Below, in pieces: positions 8,765 through 19,428 of a DNA stretch of 64,000 nt (position 1 is the stretch's first letter; the number at the start of each line of letters is the position of its first letter). The DNA is from Mesonia sp. HuA40. Its GTDB lineage: Bacteria; Bacteroidota; Bacteroidia; Flavobacteriales; Flavobacteriaceae. Below the pieces are notes generated by a model, which did no database searches, was not told the origin of the DNA, and saw only the letters and a program-made list of their open reading frames with translations. The position numbers were made by a program, and so were the translations under genes. The stretch covers positions 62,001-126,000 of the forward strand of contig NZ_VRLT01000026.1 in assembly GCF_008017835.1 (NCBI RefSeq), in the 5' to 3' direction.

Positions 8765-10813
8765 TTAATTTTCTAAGGGTAAGAAGTTATAGTTTTTGCT
8801 GTAATTGAGCATTTGATGCATAAAAGATTCAGGTTGCTCTACGGTTATTTTTATTATTTCACCGTCTTCATTCATTTCTGGTATTAAAATAGGGTTTACA
8901 AAACCGCTATAAGGTTTAGCATTGAATTTAGAATTTCTTTCGATCACTTCTTTATGCAATTCTTGATCTACTTTAACCCCATAATTCTCTACAAGTGCCT
9001 TAACTGCTTTAAAATCACCTTCTGACTTAATTCTTTGCGTTTCTTTAAGTAACTCTCCAAATAATTCGCGTAGTTTTTGATAATCATTTATTACAAAATA
9101 AGTCTTACCTTCTTTGTTGATTTTTTCAATTATATTATCTTCTTTTCCTTTTTCATACACCCAAGCGCTCACCCATTGTCTATTTCTCATATGAGCCTCC
9201 TCAATATCTTTACCAAGTTCAATTCTAGTTAATTGGGTCATTAATCCATTTCTAATATAATCATTATAAGCAGCTTTTCCTAGCTTCTCACTATCATCGG
9301 TTAAACCGAGTTCTTGCAATTTAGGGTTCATTAAATAATATAAACCAACCAAATCTGCTCTTCCTTCTTCTAAGGTCGATGCATATTCTTTTAAAGTTTC
9401 TTTGGTTTCTCCAACGCCAGGATTAAGTTTACCCGAAGCGTGTCCAACCACTTCGTGCAAAGCAGTATGTAATTTATCTGCCAATTCACCATATTGTTCA
9501 GATAATTTAATTTCTTCTTCAGTATAAGCAAACTCCTTTAACTTATCAGTGCCTCCAGCATTGTTGTAAGCATTTATGATATTACCCAACGAAACCGATT
9601 TACTACCATGCTCTTGTCTAATCCAATTGGCATTAGGTAAGTTTACACCGATGGGCGTGCTGGGCGATGCGTCACCTGCTTCACCAGCTACAATAACGGT
9701 TTTGTAAGTAACTCCTTTTACATTTTCTTTTTTATGCTCCTTAGCAATTGGCGCATTGTCTTCGAACCACTGCACATTATCTTCTAATACAGCCATTTTT
9801 TTTGACATATCGAAGTCTTTAATCTGTACGATATTTTCGAAAGACCCTCGATAACCTTTAGGATCATTGTACACCTCTATAAATCCGTTGATGTAGTCAA
9901 TATTTCCCTCGGTAGCTTCAACCCAAGCCACATTATAATCATCCCAAACCTGTAATTTTCCAGTGGTGTAGTACTCTATTAAAAGTTCCAAAGCATCTGC
10001 TTGCGCTTTATTTTCAGCAACAGTTTTTGCTTTTTCTAGCCATTCAATTACTTTAACGATTGACTCATGGTACATACCATCAACCTTATACGTTCTTTCA
10101 ATTAATTCCCCATTTTCCTTCACCAGCTTAGAGTTTAATCCAAAAGAAAGGGGCTTTTCTGGATTAGGTGATGTTTTTTTTGCGTAAAAATCATCCACCT
10201 CAGCTGCCGTCACCTCTACTCCATAAAAATTAGTTGCTGATCCTTTTAGCAAACCTTTTGAAGCATCTAAGTTTACTTTTTTGGCATCCTTGTCATTAAA
10301 AATTACCTCGAACACCTCATCTTCAAGATTATAATTTGTTTCAGTTAAAAGGGTTTTCAAATAAGATTTCTCAAATTCTGGCTTTATTTTATCGTTAGAA
10401 TAATGGTGATGTATACCGTTTGAAAACCATACGCGTTTTACATAGGTCATAAAATTATCCCAAGAGGCTGTATTTTTATCACCGTTGTAATTATTCACAA
10501 CGTGCTCTAAGGCTTTTCTTATTTTTAAATTGTGCCTGTAATTTTGATCCCAAATAATATCTCTTCCCGCAAGGCCAGCTTGGGTTAAGTAATAAACTAA
10601 TTTTTGTTCTTTTAAACTTAGGTTTTCCCATCCAGGTATTTGGTAACGCAATATTTTAATATCGGCAAATTCTTCAACTACATAATCAAAGTCCTGCTTT
10701 TGATCTATTTCGGCCGTCGAAACTTCTTGTTTTTCTAATTTGGCACTTTCTTGCTTACAAGCCAATACACTAAGTGCTGCTGCAAAAAACAAGGGAATAA
10801 ATTTTAATTTCAT
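8765..10813 (-). CDS. dipeptidyl peptidase III (M49) lipoprotein
   Basis: Zinc metallopeptidase of family M49, which removes dipeptides from the N-terminus of short peptides. The 682 residues carry the M49 zinc motif HEVVGH (residues 453-458) and the second motif EEGRAD (family form EECRAE), supplying the third zinc ligand. The N-terminus is a lipoprotein signal (MKLKFIPLFFAAALSVLAC), so the enzyme is probably anchored in the cell envelope, unlike the cytosolic eukaryotic form. It is a single-gene unit, convergent with the response regulator. The peptide-scavenging role is inferred. Confidence 0.93.
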   Translation of the reverse strand: MKLKFIPLFFAAALSVLACKQESAKLEKQEVSTAEIDQKQDFDYVVEEFADIKILRYQIPGWENLSLKEQKLVYYLTQAGLAGRDIIWDQNYRHNLKIRKALEHVVNNYNGDKNTASWDNFMTYVKRVWFSNGIHHHYSNDKIKPEFEKSYLKTLLTETNYNLEDEVFEVIFNDKDAKKVNLDASKGLLKGSATNFYGVEVTAAEVDDFYAKKTSPNPEKPLSFGLNSKLVKENGELIERTYKVDGMYHESIVKVIEWLEKAKTVAENKAQADALELLIEYYTTGKLQVWDDYNVAWVEATEGNIDYINGFIEVYNDPKGYRGSFENIVQIKDFDMSKKMAVLEDNVQWFEDNAPIAKEHKKENVKGVTYKTVIVAGEAGDASPSTPIGVNLPNANWIRQEHGSKSVSLGNIINAYNNAGGTDKLKEFAYTEEEIKLSEQYGELADKLHTALHEVVGHASGKLNPGVGETKETLKEYASTLEEGRADLVGLYYLMNPKLQELGLTDDSEKLGKAAYNDYIRNGLMTQLTRIELGKDIEEAHMRNRQWVSAWVYEKGKEDNIIEKINKEGKTYFVINDYQKLRELFGELLKETQRIKSEGDFKAVKALVENYGVKVDQELHKEVIERNSKFNAKPYSGFVNPILIPEMNEDGEIIKITVEQPESFMHQMLNYSKNYNFLPLEN

Positions 10814-10897
10814 CTTAATTAATTTTATTTTTAAACTGTTTAAAACTTTCGTGGACTAAAATAAGTATATTCGTTTTACCATGCTCAAGACTTTTGT

Positions 10898-11983
10898 ATG
10901 AAAATATTTAAATATATCTTTTTATTAATTTTAGTAATTATTATTGGTACCACACTATATGTTGCTACACTAGACGGAAACTTTAAATACACACTTACTC
11001 AAGAAACTGAAGCTCCCCGCTCAATGGCTTTCAAACAGATATATAATTTTAAGAACTGGGAAAATTTTGTGATTGACTCTAGCGGCTCAACTATCGCTAT
11101 AAATGCGAATAAAAAAATTCAAAAAGTTGATTCTATCGCCCAATTTGACAGCTTTAGTGAAATTTCTGGCAAATTAATCACAGTTGAAAGTGTGCCTTTC
11201 TCAAAAATCAAACAAAAAATGAATTTGAGTCAAGGGAGGAATAAGGCAGAAATCTATCTAGACTGGACAATACAAGAATCTGAATCTAGCACGCAATTAC
11301 AACTTTCACTTTCTGGTAAAAGGAATTTTTTAGCTAAATTTTATAGTTTATGGGAATCACCAAGCCTAGACAAAATTATAGCCGAAAATTTTAATTTAAG
11401 TTTAAAAAACCTAAATAAATATTTGATGCGTGAAATGGAGAAAACAAGCGTCTCTATTGATGGCACTACCCAATTTAGTGGTGGTTACTATTTATACGCT
11501 TCTACGGCTACAAAAAATAATTCTGACTTGATTGTTGAAAAAAGTCAAAAAATAATAAAGCAAGTTGAAGCTTATATGCAACGTAATAAATTAAAGGCTT
11601 CGGGTTCTAGTATCACGGTGTTTAATAATATAGATACCCTTAATCAATCGGTAATAATTTCTGCAGGCATCCCTATTTCTTCAAGGGTAATTACGCTTGA
11701 AGCGGATGATGTGCTTACAGGTTTTATACCCAAAAGAAAAGTTTTAAAATTAACCTTACAAGGAAATTATAAAAACTTAACACAAGCTTGGGAAAAAGCT
11801 TTTGCTTATGCACAGCAAGAATTTTTAATTGTTGATAAACAAGCGGAGCGCTTTATGATTTACGTGGTTTCTTCTAATGAAGAAGAAAATCCAGCCAATT
11901 GGGTAACCGAATTGTATTTGCCGTTGGAAGAAGCTGAAAGCGGAACAACTACAGAGGAGCTTCAATTAAATGAATACAACTAA
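10898..11983 (+). CDS. SRPBCC/GyrI-like domain membrane-anchored protein
   Basis: A 361-residue protein with an N-terminal membrane helix (about 5-24). A START/SRPBCC-like ligand-binding region follows (about 30-165; APRSMAFKQIYNFKNWENF resembles the opening helix of this fold), then a GyrI/AraC-effector-like region (about 180-345). This two-domain form occurs in Bacteroidota, but no ligand or reaction is established from sequence. crcB follows directly, its ATG adjoining the stop, so the two are co-transcribed. Confidence 0.6.
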   Translation: MKIFKYIFLLILVIIIGTTLYVATLDGNFKYTLTQETEAPRSMAFKQIYNFKNWENFVIDSSGSTIAINANKKIQKVDSIAQFDSFSEISGKLITVESVPFSKIKQKMNLSQGRNKAEIYLDWTIQESESSTQLQLSLSGKRNFLAKFYSLWESPSLDKIIAENFNLSLKNLNKYLMREMEKTSVSIDGTTQFSGGYYLYASTATKNNSDLIVEKSQKIIKQVEAYMQRNKLKASGSSITVFNNIDTLNQSVIISAGIPISSRVITLEADDVLTGFIPKRKVLKLTLQGNYKNLTQAWEKAFAYAQQEFLIVDKQAERFMIYVVSSNEEENPANWVTELYLPLEEAESGTTTEELQLNEYN

Positions 11984-12352
11984 ATGAAACCCTTTTTATT
12001 GGTATTTTTAGGAGGTGGCTTGGGAAGTGCTTTGCGCTATTTTGTACAGCGCCTTTTCAATACTAGCACATGGCCTTTTGGCACCCTATTAGTAAATATA
12101 CTGGGCTGTCTTATTATCGGCTTTGTAGCCGGTTGGCTACTAAAAACCGAAAAGTTTTCTACCGCTTTAAGTCTTTTGGTAATTTCTGGCTTTTGCGGTG
12201 GATTTACTACCTTTTCAAGCTTTGGGCTAGAAGGTTTTAAAATGTTGCAAGCTCAAGCCTATTGGCAGTTCATAGGTTACACTTTAATAAGTGTATGTTT
12301 AGGTTATTTGGCTGTTGGCATTGGCTTGTATTTAATGCGAGTTTCTTATTGA
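11984..12352 (+). CDS. crcB: fluoride-specific ion channel CrcB (Fluc)
   Basis: Small dual-topology channel that exports fluoride. The 122 residues form four membrane helices, with the Fluc signatures GGGLGSALRY, a conserved Asn in LVNILGC, and GFCGGFTTFSSF, which carries the Phe-box/Thr-Ser pore residues. The start directly abuts the preceding stop, leaving no room for a separate fluoride riboswitch, and none was seen upstream of the SRPBCC gene. Its 3' end overlaps the convergent DUF1684 gene by 7 bp. Confidence 0.95.
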   Translation: MKPFLLVFLGGGLGSALRYFVQRLFNTSTWPFGTLLVNILGCLIIGFVAGWLLKTEKFSTALSLLVISGFCGGFTTFSSFGLEGFKMLQAQAYWQFIGYTLISVCLGYLAVGIGLYLMRVSY

Positions 12353-12969
12353 TCTTTGTTATACATTTTTACTCCTGCCAAAACCGAAAACTCTAAATGA
12401 TTTTCTGCCGGCGGAATAGGGCAGGAATACTTTTTATTATATACGCAATAAGGATTATAGGCCTTATTAAAATCTAATTGCAAGCTTGACTGGTTAGAGC
12501 TGCTCATCCAGATATCTAAATACCTACCACCGGCGTAGGTCTCTTTTCCGTTAGATAAATCCGTAAAGGGAATGAAAAAATAATTTTTATACTCAGGATC
12601 TGATTTTAAGCGTTGGTTCTGATAAACATTTAATTTATAAGGCACTTTTTCATAAGTAAAATGCAATTCGCCATACTTTGCATATAAGGGCAATCGATTA
12701 GTAGTGGTTTTCATAGCGAAAACCGAATCGTTTGCTGTACGAACAAATTTAGCTTTTACAATAAAAGTTGAATCAATTTCAAAAAACGATAATGATACAA
12801 AATCTGCTAAATCCTCTTGTGCCAGTGGAGAAGAATCTGGATTTTTAAACTTTTCGTTTAAGTCAGCTTGGAATTCTTTAGCACTAACTTGTTGTTGCGC
12901 CACGCCAACTGCACTTATAAAGCTAAAACAAATTAAAAAACAGTAAGATAAATTAAACTTTTTACTCAT
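12346..12969 (-). CDS. DUF1684 family secreted protein
   Basis: A 207-residue exported protein with signal peptide ending AVGVAQQQ. The conserved DUF1684 C-terminal signature is clear: GGRYLDIW, then DFNKAYNPYCVYNKKYSCP and PPAENHLEF. The family has no proven reaction; the His/Cys-containing signature suggests a metal site, but that is unproven. It is convergent with crcB. Confidence 0.85.
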   Translation of the reverse strand: MSKKFNLSYCFLICFSFISAVGVAQQQVSAKEFQADLNEKFKNPDSSPLAQEDLADFVSLSFFEIDSTFIVKAKFVRTANDSVFAMKTTTNRLPLYAKYGELHFTYEKVPYKLNVYQNQRLKSDPEYKNYFFIPFTDLSNGKETYAGGRYLDIWMSSSNQSSLQLDFNKAYNPYCVYNKKYSCPIPPAENHLEFSVLAGVKMYNKDQ

Positions 12970-12991
12970 ATTGTTACGGTTGTGATAAAAT

Positions 12992-13020
12992 TAAACTGCC
13001 CTTTCTATAAGGGCAGTTTA
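12992..13020 (-). terminator. intrinsic terminator of icmF
   Basis: Perfect 10-bp stem TAAACTGCCC / GGGCAGTTTA with a 9-nt loop, just past the icmF stop and followed on the minus strand by TTTAATTTTA. Confidence 0.85.
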
Positions 13021-13025
13021 AAAGT

Positions 13026-16000
13026 TTACATATTTCTACGGTACTGCCCACCTACTTCAAACAGAGCTTCTGTAATTTGACCTAATGAACACACTTTTGT
13101 TGCATCCATAAGTTCTTCAAACATATTCTTATTTTGAATAGCCGCTTCTTTAACGCGCTCAAGTGCATCATCGGCACTATCTTCATAGGTTTTATGCAGT
13201 TTTTGAAGGGTCTTAATTTGGTTTTGTTTTTCTTCTTCTGTAGCACGAATTACCTCGCCTGGTGTAACCGTAGGTGAGCCTTTACTACTTAAAAAAGTGT
13301 TTACTCCAATTATAGGGAAATCTCCATTATGCTTTAGCGTTTCATAATAAAGACTTTCTTCCTGTATTTTTGAACGCTGGTACATGGTTTCCATCGCGCC
13401 CAATACACCTCCTCTTTCAGTAATTCTATCAAACTCTTGCAATACGGCTTCTTCTACCAATTCAGTCAATTCCTCAATGATAAAAGAACCTTGAATTGGA
13501 TTCTCATTTTTTGCAAGCCCTAACTCTTTATTGATAATCAACTGAATTGCCATTGCGCGTCTCACAGATTCTTCTGTAGGAGTTGTAATAGCTTCATCAT
13601 AAGCATTGGTATGCAAAGAGTTGCAGTTATCATAAATAGCATACAGCGCTTGAAGTGTAGTTCTAATATCATTAAAATCGATTTCTTGAGCATGTAAAGA
13701 TCTACCAGAGGTTTGAATATGATATTTTAGCATTTGTGCTCTAGGATTGGCTCCGTATTTTTCTTTAAGTGCCTTGGCCCAAATTCTACGGGCTACTCTA
13801 CCTATTACAGCATATTCAGGATCAATACCATTGGAGAAAAAGAAAGAAAGATTCGGACCAAATTTATTGATATCCATACCTCTACTTAGGTAATATTCTA
13901 CATAAGTAAATCCGTTAGCCAAAGTTAAGGCCAATTGGGTTATGGGGTTGGCTCCTGCTTCGGCTATATGGTAGCCTGATATAGAAACCGAGTAAAAATT
14001 ACGCACTTGATTTTCTATGAAATATTCTTGTACATCGCCCATCAAACGCAATGCAAATTCGGTAGAAAAAATACAGGTATTCTGAGCTTGATCTTCTTTT
14101 AAAATATCTGCTTGAACAGTACCGCGTACCACAGCTATGGTCTCTTTTTTTATTTTCTCATACACTTCTTTGGGTAAAACTCGATCTCCAGTTACACCTA
14201 ATAACATTAGTCCTAAACCGTTGTTACCCTCTGGCAATTCACCTTTATAGGTTGGCCTTTCTAATCCGCTTTCTTGATAAATCGCTTTTATTTTTTGCTC
14301 AACTTCTTCCTCAAGACCATTTTCTTTAATGTATTTTTCGCATTGCTGATCTATGGCTGCATTCATAAAGAAACCAAGCAACATTGGAGCCGGACCATTA
14401 ATGGTCATACTTACCGAGGTTAAATGATGTGCCAAATCAAATCCAGAATATAGTTTTTTTGCATCATCTAAGCAGCAAATTGAAACCCCAGCATTACCAA
14501 TTTTACCATAAATATCTGGTCTTAAATCGGGATCGTTTCCGTAAAGGGTAACCGAGTCAAATGCCGTAGAAAGTCTTTTTGCGGGCAAGCCTAAACTAAC
14601 ATAATGAAACCTTCTATTGGTTCTTTCTGGTCCTCCCTCACCGGCAAACATACGGGTAGGGTCTTCTCCTTGGCGTTTGAACGGATATAAACCTGCGGTA
14701 TATGGGAATTTTCCTGGTACATTTTCTTGAAGAATCCACAACAATAAATCGCCCCAAGCTTTATATTTTGGTAAAGCAACTTTAGGGATTTGCGTATGTG
14801 ATAACGAAGTGGTGTGCGTATCTATTTTTATTTCTTTATCTCTTACTTTAAAGCTATAAATAGGGTCCTGATACTTCTTAATGGTAGCTGGCCAATTTAA
14901 AATCTCTTCCCAATTATAAGGATCTAAATCCATTTTCACTTTATTGAACTGAGCGATTAATAGATTGATTAAATCAATATCCGATTCATCCTGCAAATCA
15001 TTTTTTATCGCCTCCTCGTCTAGTCCGTTTTTATTTAGATAAGCTAATTCGTTTTGCTTCGAGAGTTTAATATCAAGCAATGTGGTGATAGTTTTATATA
15101 CGCCATAAAGTTTTTGAGCTACATTAACCTGGATATTTACATTTTGATCGTAGGCTCGATTATTCTCTGAGATTTCAGAGAGGTAGCGTACCCGTGCTGG
15201 AGGGATAACAAATATCTTCTCAGACATTTCATTGGTAATATGATACTGACTATTCAAGGATGCATCGGTTTTTTTAGCCAAGGCATCCATGATATTTTTG
15301 TACAACGTATTCATACCAGGGTCATTGAACTGGGAAGCTATGGTCCCGAATACCGGTATATTGGCATCGTCTTCATGAAATAGGTGGTGATTTCTCTTGT
15401 ATTGTTTTTTTACATCGCGCAAAGCGTCAAGAGCGCCACGTTTGTCAAATTTATTTATAGCTACTAAATCGGCGAAATCAAGCATATCTATCTTTTCCAA
15501 TTGCGTAGCGGCTCCAAATTCGGGAGTCATTACATACAAGGAAACATCAGAATGGTCTAATATCTCGGTATCACTTTGTCCGATTCCCGAAGTTTCTAAA
15601 ATAATTAAGTCATACTGTGCGGCTTTTAGCACTTGAACTGCTTCGCGTACGTGTTTTGACAAAGCCAAATTAGACTGTCTTGTGGCTAGTGAGCGCATGT
15701 AAACCCGAGGAGAATTTATAGCATTCATACGAATACGATCGCCCAGAAGGGCTCCTCCCGTTTTTCTTTTTGATGGGTCTACCGATATAATTCCAATAGT
15801 TTTATCGGTAAAGTCAGATAAAAAACGACGTACCAATTCATCTACTAGAGATGACTTTCCTGCTCCTCCGGTACCTGTAATTCCTAATACGGGAGTTTTA
15901 CAACTTTTATTGATTTCGTGAATCTCATCTAATAAATTTTGTGCTGTTTCTGGAAAATTCTCTGCAGAAGATATCAAACGAGCCATACTTCCTGGATCTT

Positions 16001-16490
16001 TATCTTGCACTTTTTGCAATGCTATATTGGCTTTATCACCCAAAGGGTAATCTGATCTTTCTACCAGATCATTAATCATACCCTGTAACCCGAGTTCCCG
16101 ACCATCGTCTGGGCTGTATATACGAGTAATACCATAGGTTTCTAATTCCTCAATTTCTTCGGGAAGAATTACTCCACCACCACCTCCAAAAATCTTAATA
16201 TGAGTGGCATTCTTTTCTTTAAGCAAATCATACATATACTTAAAATATTCTGTATGCCCCCCTTGATAAGAAGTCATAGCAATTGCGTTAGCATCTTCTT
16301 GAATAGCAGTGTTTACCACTTCTTCTACACTACGGTCATGCCCCAAATGAATAACCTCAACTCCCGTTGATTGTATGATGCGACGCATAATATTGATTGC
16401 GGCATCGTGACCATCAAATAAAGATGCGGCCGTTACAATTCTTACTTTATGCTTGGGTTTATATATTTTTACATTTTCCATAACTAACAT
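13026..16490 (-). CDS. icmF: fused isobutyryl-CoA mutase / G-protein chaperone IcmF
   Basis: Adenosylcobalamin-dependent acyl-CoA mutase that interconverts isobutyryl-CoA (or a related branched acyl-CoA) and the linear isomer, with its own repair GTPase in the same chain. Order in 1154 residues: B12-binding domain first (SLFDGHDAA, cobalt-ligand His28), MeaB-like GTPase with Walker A GTGGAGKS (206-213), then the TIM-barrel mutase ([20 protein letters not shown] at its start). The B12-GTPase-mutase order distinguishes IcmF from methylmalonyl-CoA mutase. Met1 or Met4 could be the start. It is a single-gene unit ending at 12992-13020. No B12 riboswitch was seen upstream. Confidence 0.93.
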   Translation of the reverse strand: MLVMENVKIYKPKHKVRIVTAASLFDGHDAAINIMRRIIQSTGVEVIHLGHDRSVEEVVNTAIQEDANAIAMTSYQGGHTEYFKYMYDLLKEKNATHIKIFGGGGGVILPEEIEELETYGITRIYSPDDGRELGLQGMINDLVERSDYPLGDKANIALQKVQDKDPGSMARLISSAENFPETAQNLLDEIHEINKSCKTPVLGITGTGGAGKSSLVDELVRRFLSDFTDKTIGIISVDPSKRKTGGALLGDRIRMNAINSPRVYMRSLATRQSNLALSKHVREAVQVLKAAQYDLIILETSGIGQSDTEILDHSDVSLYVMTPEFGAATQLEKIDMLDFADLVAINKFDKRGALDALRDVKKQYKRNHHLFHEDDANIPVFGTIASQFNDPGMNTLYKNIMDALAKKTDASLNSQYHITNEMSEKIFVIPPARVRYLSEISENNRAYDQNVNIQVNVAQKLYGVYKTITTLLDIKLSKQNELAYLNKNGLDEEAIKNDLQDESDIDLINLLIAQFNKVKMDLDPYNWEEILNWPATIKKYQDPIYSFKVRDKEIKIDTHTTSLSHTQIPKVALPKYKAWGDLLLWILQENVPGKFPYTAGLYPFKRQGEDPTRMFAGEGGPERTNRRFHYVSLGLPAKRLSTAFDSVTLYGNDPDLRPDIYGKIGNAGVSICCLDDAKKLYSGFDLAHHLTSVSMTINGPAPMLLGFFMNAAIDQQCEKYIKENGLEEEVEQKIKAIYQESGLERPTYKGELPEGNNGLGLMLLGVTGDRVLPKEVYEKIKKETIAVVRGTVQADILKEDQAQNTCIFSTEFALRLMGDVQEYFIENQVRNFYSVSISGYHIAEAGANPITQLALTLANGFTYVEYYLSRGMDINKFGPNLSFFFSNGIDPEYAVIGRVARRIWAKALKEKYGANPRAQMLKYHIQTSGRSLHAQEIDFNDIRTTLQALYAIYDNCNSLHTNAYDEAITTPTEESVRRAMAIQLIINKELGLAKNENPIQGSFIIEELTELVEEAVLQEFDRITERGGVLGAMETMYQRSKIQEESLYYETLKHNGDFPIIGVNTFLSSKGSPTVTPGEVIRATEEEKQNQIKTLQKLHKTYEDSADDALERVKEAAIQNKNMFEELMDATKVCSLGQITEALFEVGGQYRRNM

Positions 16491-16632
16491 TCCTTTTTTA
16501 GCGTGCGTAAATTTAAGAAAAACTAATTACTTTTTGTCTTGATTCTCAATTTTGAAATCCTCTGAAAGGAAAGACTATTAGCAAGCCTACTATTATTTTA
16601 AGTCAAAAACTAAAGATGACACCTAATTTTCT

Positions 16633-16640
16633 TAATTTTG
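16633..16640 (+). promoter_or_regulatory. -7 box of the DUF4197 gene promoter
   Basis: TAATTTTG matches TAnnTTTG, 55 bp before the start codon at 16696. Confidence 0.45.
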
Positions 16641-16695
16641 ATAACAAAACAAATCGATATCTTAATAGTCAAATCAATTTTAAACCCTTTCAATT

Positions 16696-17415
16696 ATGAA
16701 AAATATTTACTTCTTTTTATTTATACTAGCCGTTTTTAGTCTTCAATCCTGTGCAGAATTACAAAGTATTGCTAGTCAAATTCCGCAAGAAAACAAGGTG
16801 TTAACCAATCAGGATATTGCACAAGGTCTTAAGGCGGCATTGAAAAAAGGTGTTGATCAAGAAGTTAAAAAACTTACTTTAGAGAATGGATTTTACCAAA
16901 ATGAGGCGGTTAAAATTTTATTACCAAAAGAATTGACCAGAGTTGAAAATACGCTTAGAGATATTGGACTTGGCAATTTGGCAGATGAAGGGATTAAAGC
17001 CTTGAACCGAGCGGCTGAAGATGCTGTAAAAGAAGCAACGCCTATTTTTGTCAATGCTATTGCGCAAATGACTATAAGCGATGCGAAAAATATTTTAATG
17101 GGAGACCAAAATGCTGCAACAGCGTATTTAAAAGCTAAGACTAATCAAGAATTATACAAAAAATTTAATCCAGTAATCCAAAATTCATTTCGCAAGGTTG
17201 GAGCAGACCAAATTTGGAGTAATCTCATCACCAAATACAACCAAATACCCCTTACCAAAAATGTTAACCCCGATTTAACTGATTATGTAACGAACCAAGC
17301 ATTGGAGGGTGTATATTTTATGATTGAGCAAGAAGAGAAACAAATAAGGAACAAAGTTAGTGCTCGTACAAGTCAAATTTTACAACAGGTTTTTGCACTT
17401 CAAGATCAATTTTAA
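16696..17415 (+). CDS. DUF4197 lipoprotein
   Basis: A 239-residue lipoprotein: signal MKNIYFFLFILAVFSLQSC with lipobox LQSC, then an all-helical domain. DUF4197 hallmarks include the repeated QDIAQGLKAALKKGVDQ and the central LRDIGLGNLADEGIKALNRAAEDA. Family members are widespread in Bacteroidota and Proteobacteria with no known function. The probable location is the outer-membrane inner leaflet. It is monocistronic, with a -7 box at 16633-16640. Confidence 0.85.
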   Translation: MKNIYFFLFILAVFSLQSCAELQSIASQIPQENKVLTNQDIAQGLKAALKKGVDQEVKKLTLENGFYQNEAVKILLPKELTRVENTLRDIGLGNLADEGIKALNRAAEDAVKEATPIFVNAIAQMTISDAKNILMGDQNAATAYLKAKTNQELYKKFNPVIQNSFRKVGADQIWSNLITKYNQIPLTKNVNPDLTDYVTNQALEGVYFMIEQEEKQIRNKVSARTSQILQQVFALQDQF

Positions 17416-17499
17416 TTTTAAATAAAATTAACTTTTTTTACCACTTCCTAAACATAAATACAAAACATTATGTTCTAAATTGATAATAAAAAAACGAAC

Positions 17500-17679
17500 A
17501 TGTTTTGGAAAAGTAAAAGAAGTCGGATTGATCGTTTGAAAGAAAAATATCAATTACTTATGAAGAAGGCATTTCTTATAGCCCCAAAAAACAAGAAAAA
17601 GAGTGATTACTTGAATCGGCAAGCAAGGCGTATATTTCAAGAGTTGAAACGCGCCGGTTGGAACAGTCAATATTTTTAA
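17500..17679 (+). CDS. small basic protein, Lacal_2735-like
   Basis: A 59-residue basic protein beginning MFWKSKRSRIDRLKEKY, with a helical pattern and a conserved-looking SDYLNRQARRIFQEL. It resembles the short flavobacterial family known as Lacal_2735 (an MF-[basic]-KLxxKYxxLMxEA pattern, then SDxxxxxAxxIxxxL). No function is known. It is read in the same direction as mscS, 26 bp upstream of it. Confidence 0.65.
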   Translation: MFWKSKRSRIDRLKEKYQLLMKKAFLIAPKNKKKSDYLNRQARRIFQELKRAGWNSQYF

Positions 17680-17705
17680 TTTAAAATGCTTAAATCTCTA
17701 AAACG

Positions 17706-18596
17706 ATGAACCAAAATGCTGCCGATAAGTTTATAGAATCTGCTACTGCCTATTACCAAGAGTTTATTGGTCTTCTTCCCAAAATTGGTATTGGAATATT
17801 AATAGTTATTCTTGGGAGTCTTATCGCTAAATTTATTTCTCAAATATATTTAAAAAGAATAAAGCGTAAAACTACCGACCCTTTGATGGCAAGATTTCTA
17901 GCGCAAGCCATCAAAATAAGTTTTATTTTATTATCATTTATGCTAGCACTCGAAATTGCTGGCTTAAGCAATATTGCCGCTGGAGTTTTGACAGCAGCTG
18001 GTGGTGCTGCCATTATTTTAGGATTTGCTTTTCAAGACATTGGAAAAAATTTTTTAGCAGGAATTATCTTAGCGTTCAACAGACCATTTCACATTAATGA
18101 CACCATTATGGTAGGTGATTTTTTTGGCAAGGTAAAGGCTTTAAATTTTAGATACACGCATATCAAAAGCTCAGATGGGCGAGACATTTTTATCCCTAAC
18201 TCTGATGTACTTACCAAAGCGGTAGAAAACTATACAGCCGACGGCTTTTTTAGAAATGAGTTTATTGTAGGAATAGGGTATGAAGATAATATAGAGCAAG
18301 CCAAGAAAATAATCATGGATATTATTAATAGTCAACCAGAAATCATTCAAAACGATTTAGACCACCAGAATTTTGTAACCGAAACAGAGCTAGCGGTTAA
18401 CGCTGTAAACTTAAAGGTTTTCTTTTGGGTAGATACGCTGGATTACAGAGTTTCTTCCCGTATTTTTAGGGGGCTTATCATCCGTAAAGTAAAAGAGGCT
18501 CTAGATGAAAAAGGCTTTAATCTCCCCGCCAATATTACTGAACTCAAGCTTTATAAAAATACAAAAGATATTCCTTTGCGCCTTAAGAAAGATTAA
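17706..18596 (+). CDS. mscS: small-conductance mechanosensitive channel MscS
   Basis: Tension-gated channel of the inner membrane that releases solutes on hypo-osmotic shock. The 296 residues give three membrane helices; the pore helix TM3 is the Gly/Ala-rich AAGVLTAAGGAAIILGFAFQ, followed by the beta-domain (FHINDTIMVGDFFGKV) and the alpha/beta C-terminal cage. The length equals that of E. coli MscS. Its 3' end overlaps the convergent binding-protein gene by 14 bp. Confidence 0.95.
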   Translation: MNQNAADKFIESATAYYQEFIGLLPKIGIGILIVILGSLIAKFISQIYLKRIKRKTTDPLMARFLAQAIKISFILLSFMLALEIAGLSNIAAGVLTAAGGAAIILGFAFQDIGKNFLAGIILAFNRPFHINDTIMVGDFFGKVKALNFRYTHIKSSDGRDIFIPNSDVLTKAVENYTADGFFRNEFIVGIGYEDNIEQAKKIIMDIINSQPEIIQNDLDHQNFVTETELAVNAVNLKVFFWVDTLDYRVSSRIFRGLIIRKVKEALDEKGFNLPANITELKLYKNTKDIPLRLKKD

Positions 18597-19380
18597 TTTG
18601 ACAAATTTCTTTGTATAAATTAATAAAATATGACATAGCTTTAAGTAGACGTGAACCATACCAGCTAAAAAATTCACCATCAACCAGTACAACTTTATCT
18701 TGTAAGTTTTTAGGAAATTCTTGGATGTGTTTTTCTTTAAACGGAAAAGGCTCTGAGGACAAAAAAATAAAATCTACTTGAGGTAAATTTTCCCAATTAA
18801 TTTCAGGATACCTTGATTTGTGGGCGTAAACATTTTGATAGCCTGCGAGGTGCAAAATATGGTGAATGAAGGTCTGATTTGCCGCTACCATCCAAGGATC
18901 TTTCCATATAAAATAAACTACTTTTTTCAATGGAGCTTTACTCACTTGTAGTTGCAGCTGTTGCTGTTTTTGGTTAATAGCTGCAAGAATTTCTTCAATA
19001 GCTAAATTGCAATCAAAAAGAACACCATATTGACGCATTAACTCAAAAGCTTCAGGAAGCGTATTCACATCTGAAACGTGCACCGGTGCTATTTTTTGAA
19101 GTTCGTCAACCATCTCTGGTGTATTCTCTTCTTTGTTGCACAGAATTATATCTGGGTTTAATGCTTCAATTTTATCTAAATGTACTTGTTTGGTACCTCC
19201 TACCACAGTGCTTTGTTTACGGATATTTTTAGGGTGTACACAAAATTTAGTTACGCCAACCACTTTATCTGCTAAACCTAAATCGACCAACAATTCTGTT
19301 TGACTTGGCACCAAACTGATTATTCGTTGCGGGGCTTTATCTAAACATAGCCTTCGGTTTAATTGATCAAAAACTTGCAT
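18583..19380 (-). CDS. BtuF-like helical-backbone metal/cobalamin-binding protein
   Basis: A 265-residue member of the periplasmic-binding-protein fold III family (BtuF/FhuD-like): RIISLVPSQTELLVDLGLADKVVGVTKFC, cut here by text only, is the typical opening, and LNPDIILCNKEENT and VDFIFLSSEPFPF follow. No signal peptide is visible from either possible start, so it may be cytoplasmic or use an unrecognised export route. B12 binding is inferred from similarity to BtuF and from the B12-dependent enzymes IcmF and NrdJ nearby; siderophore or heme binding remains possible. No transporter genes are adjacent. Confidence 0.75.
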   Translation of the reverse strand: MQVFDQLNRRLCLDKAPQRIISLVPSQTELLVDLGLADKVVGVTKFCVHPKNIRKQSTVVGGTKQVHLDKIEALNPDIILCNKEENTPEMVDELQKIAPVHVSDVNTLPEAFELMRQYGVLFDCNLAIEEILAAINQKQQQLQLQVSKAPLKKVVYFIWKDPWMVAANQTFIHHILHLAGYQNVYAHKSRYPEINWENLPQVDFIFLSSEPFPFKEKHIQEFPKNLQDKVVLVDGEFFSWYGSRLLKAMSYFINLYKEICQINLS

Positions 19381-19428
19381 AGGAGGCTATTTTGATATTT
19401 CTAAAGTTAACTTGCTTCTTTCTAAACT

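Noticed and set aside
11984-12352. Fluoride riboswitch for crcB
   Set aside because: crcB starts right at the stop of the preceding gene, and no matching structure was seen before the two-gene unit.
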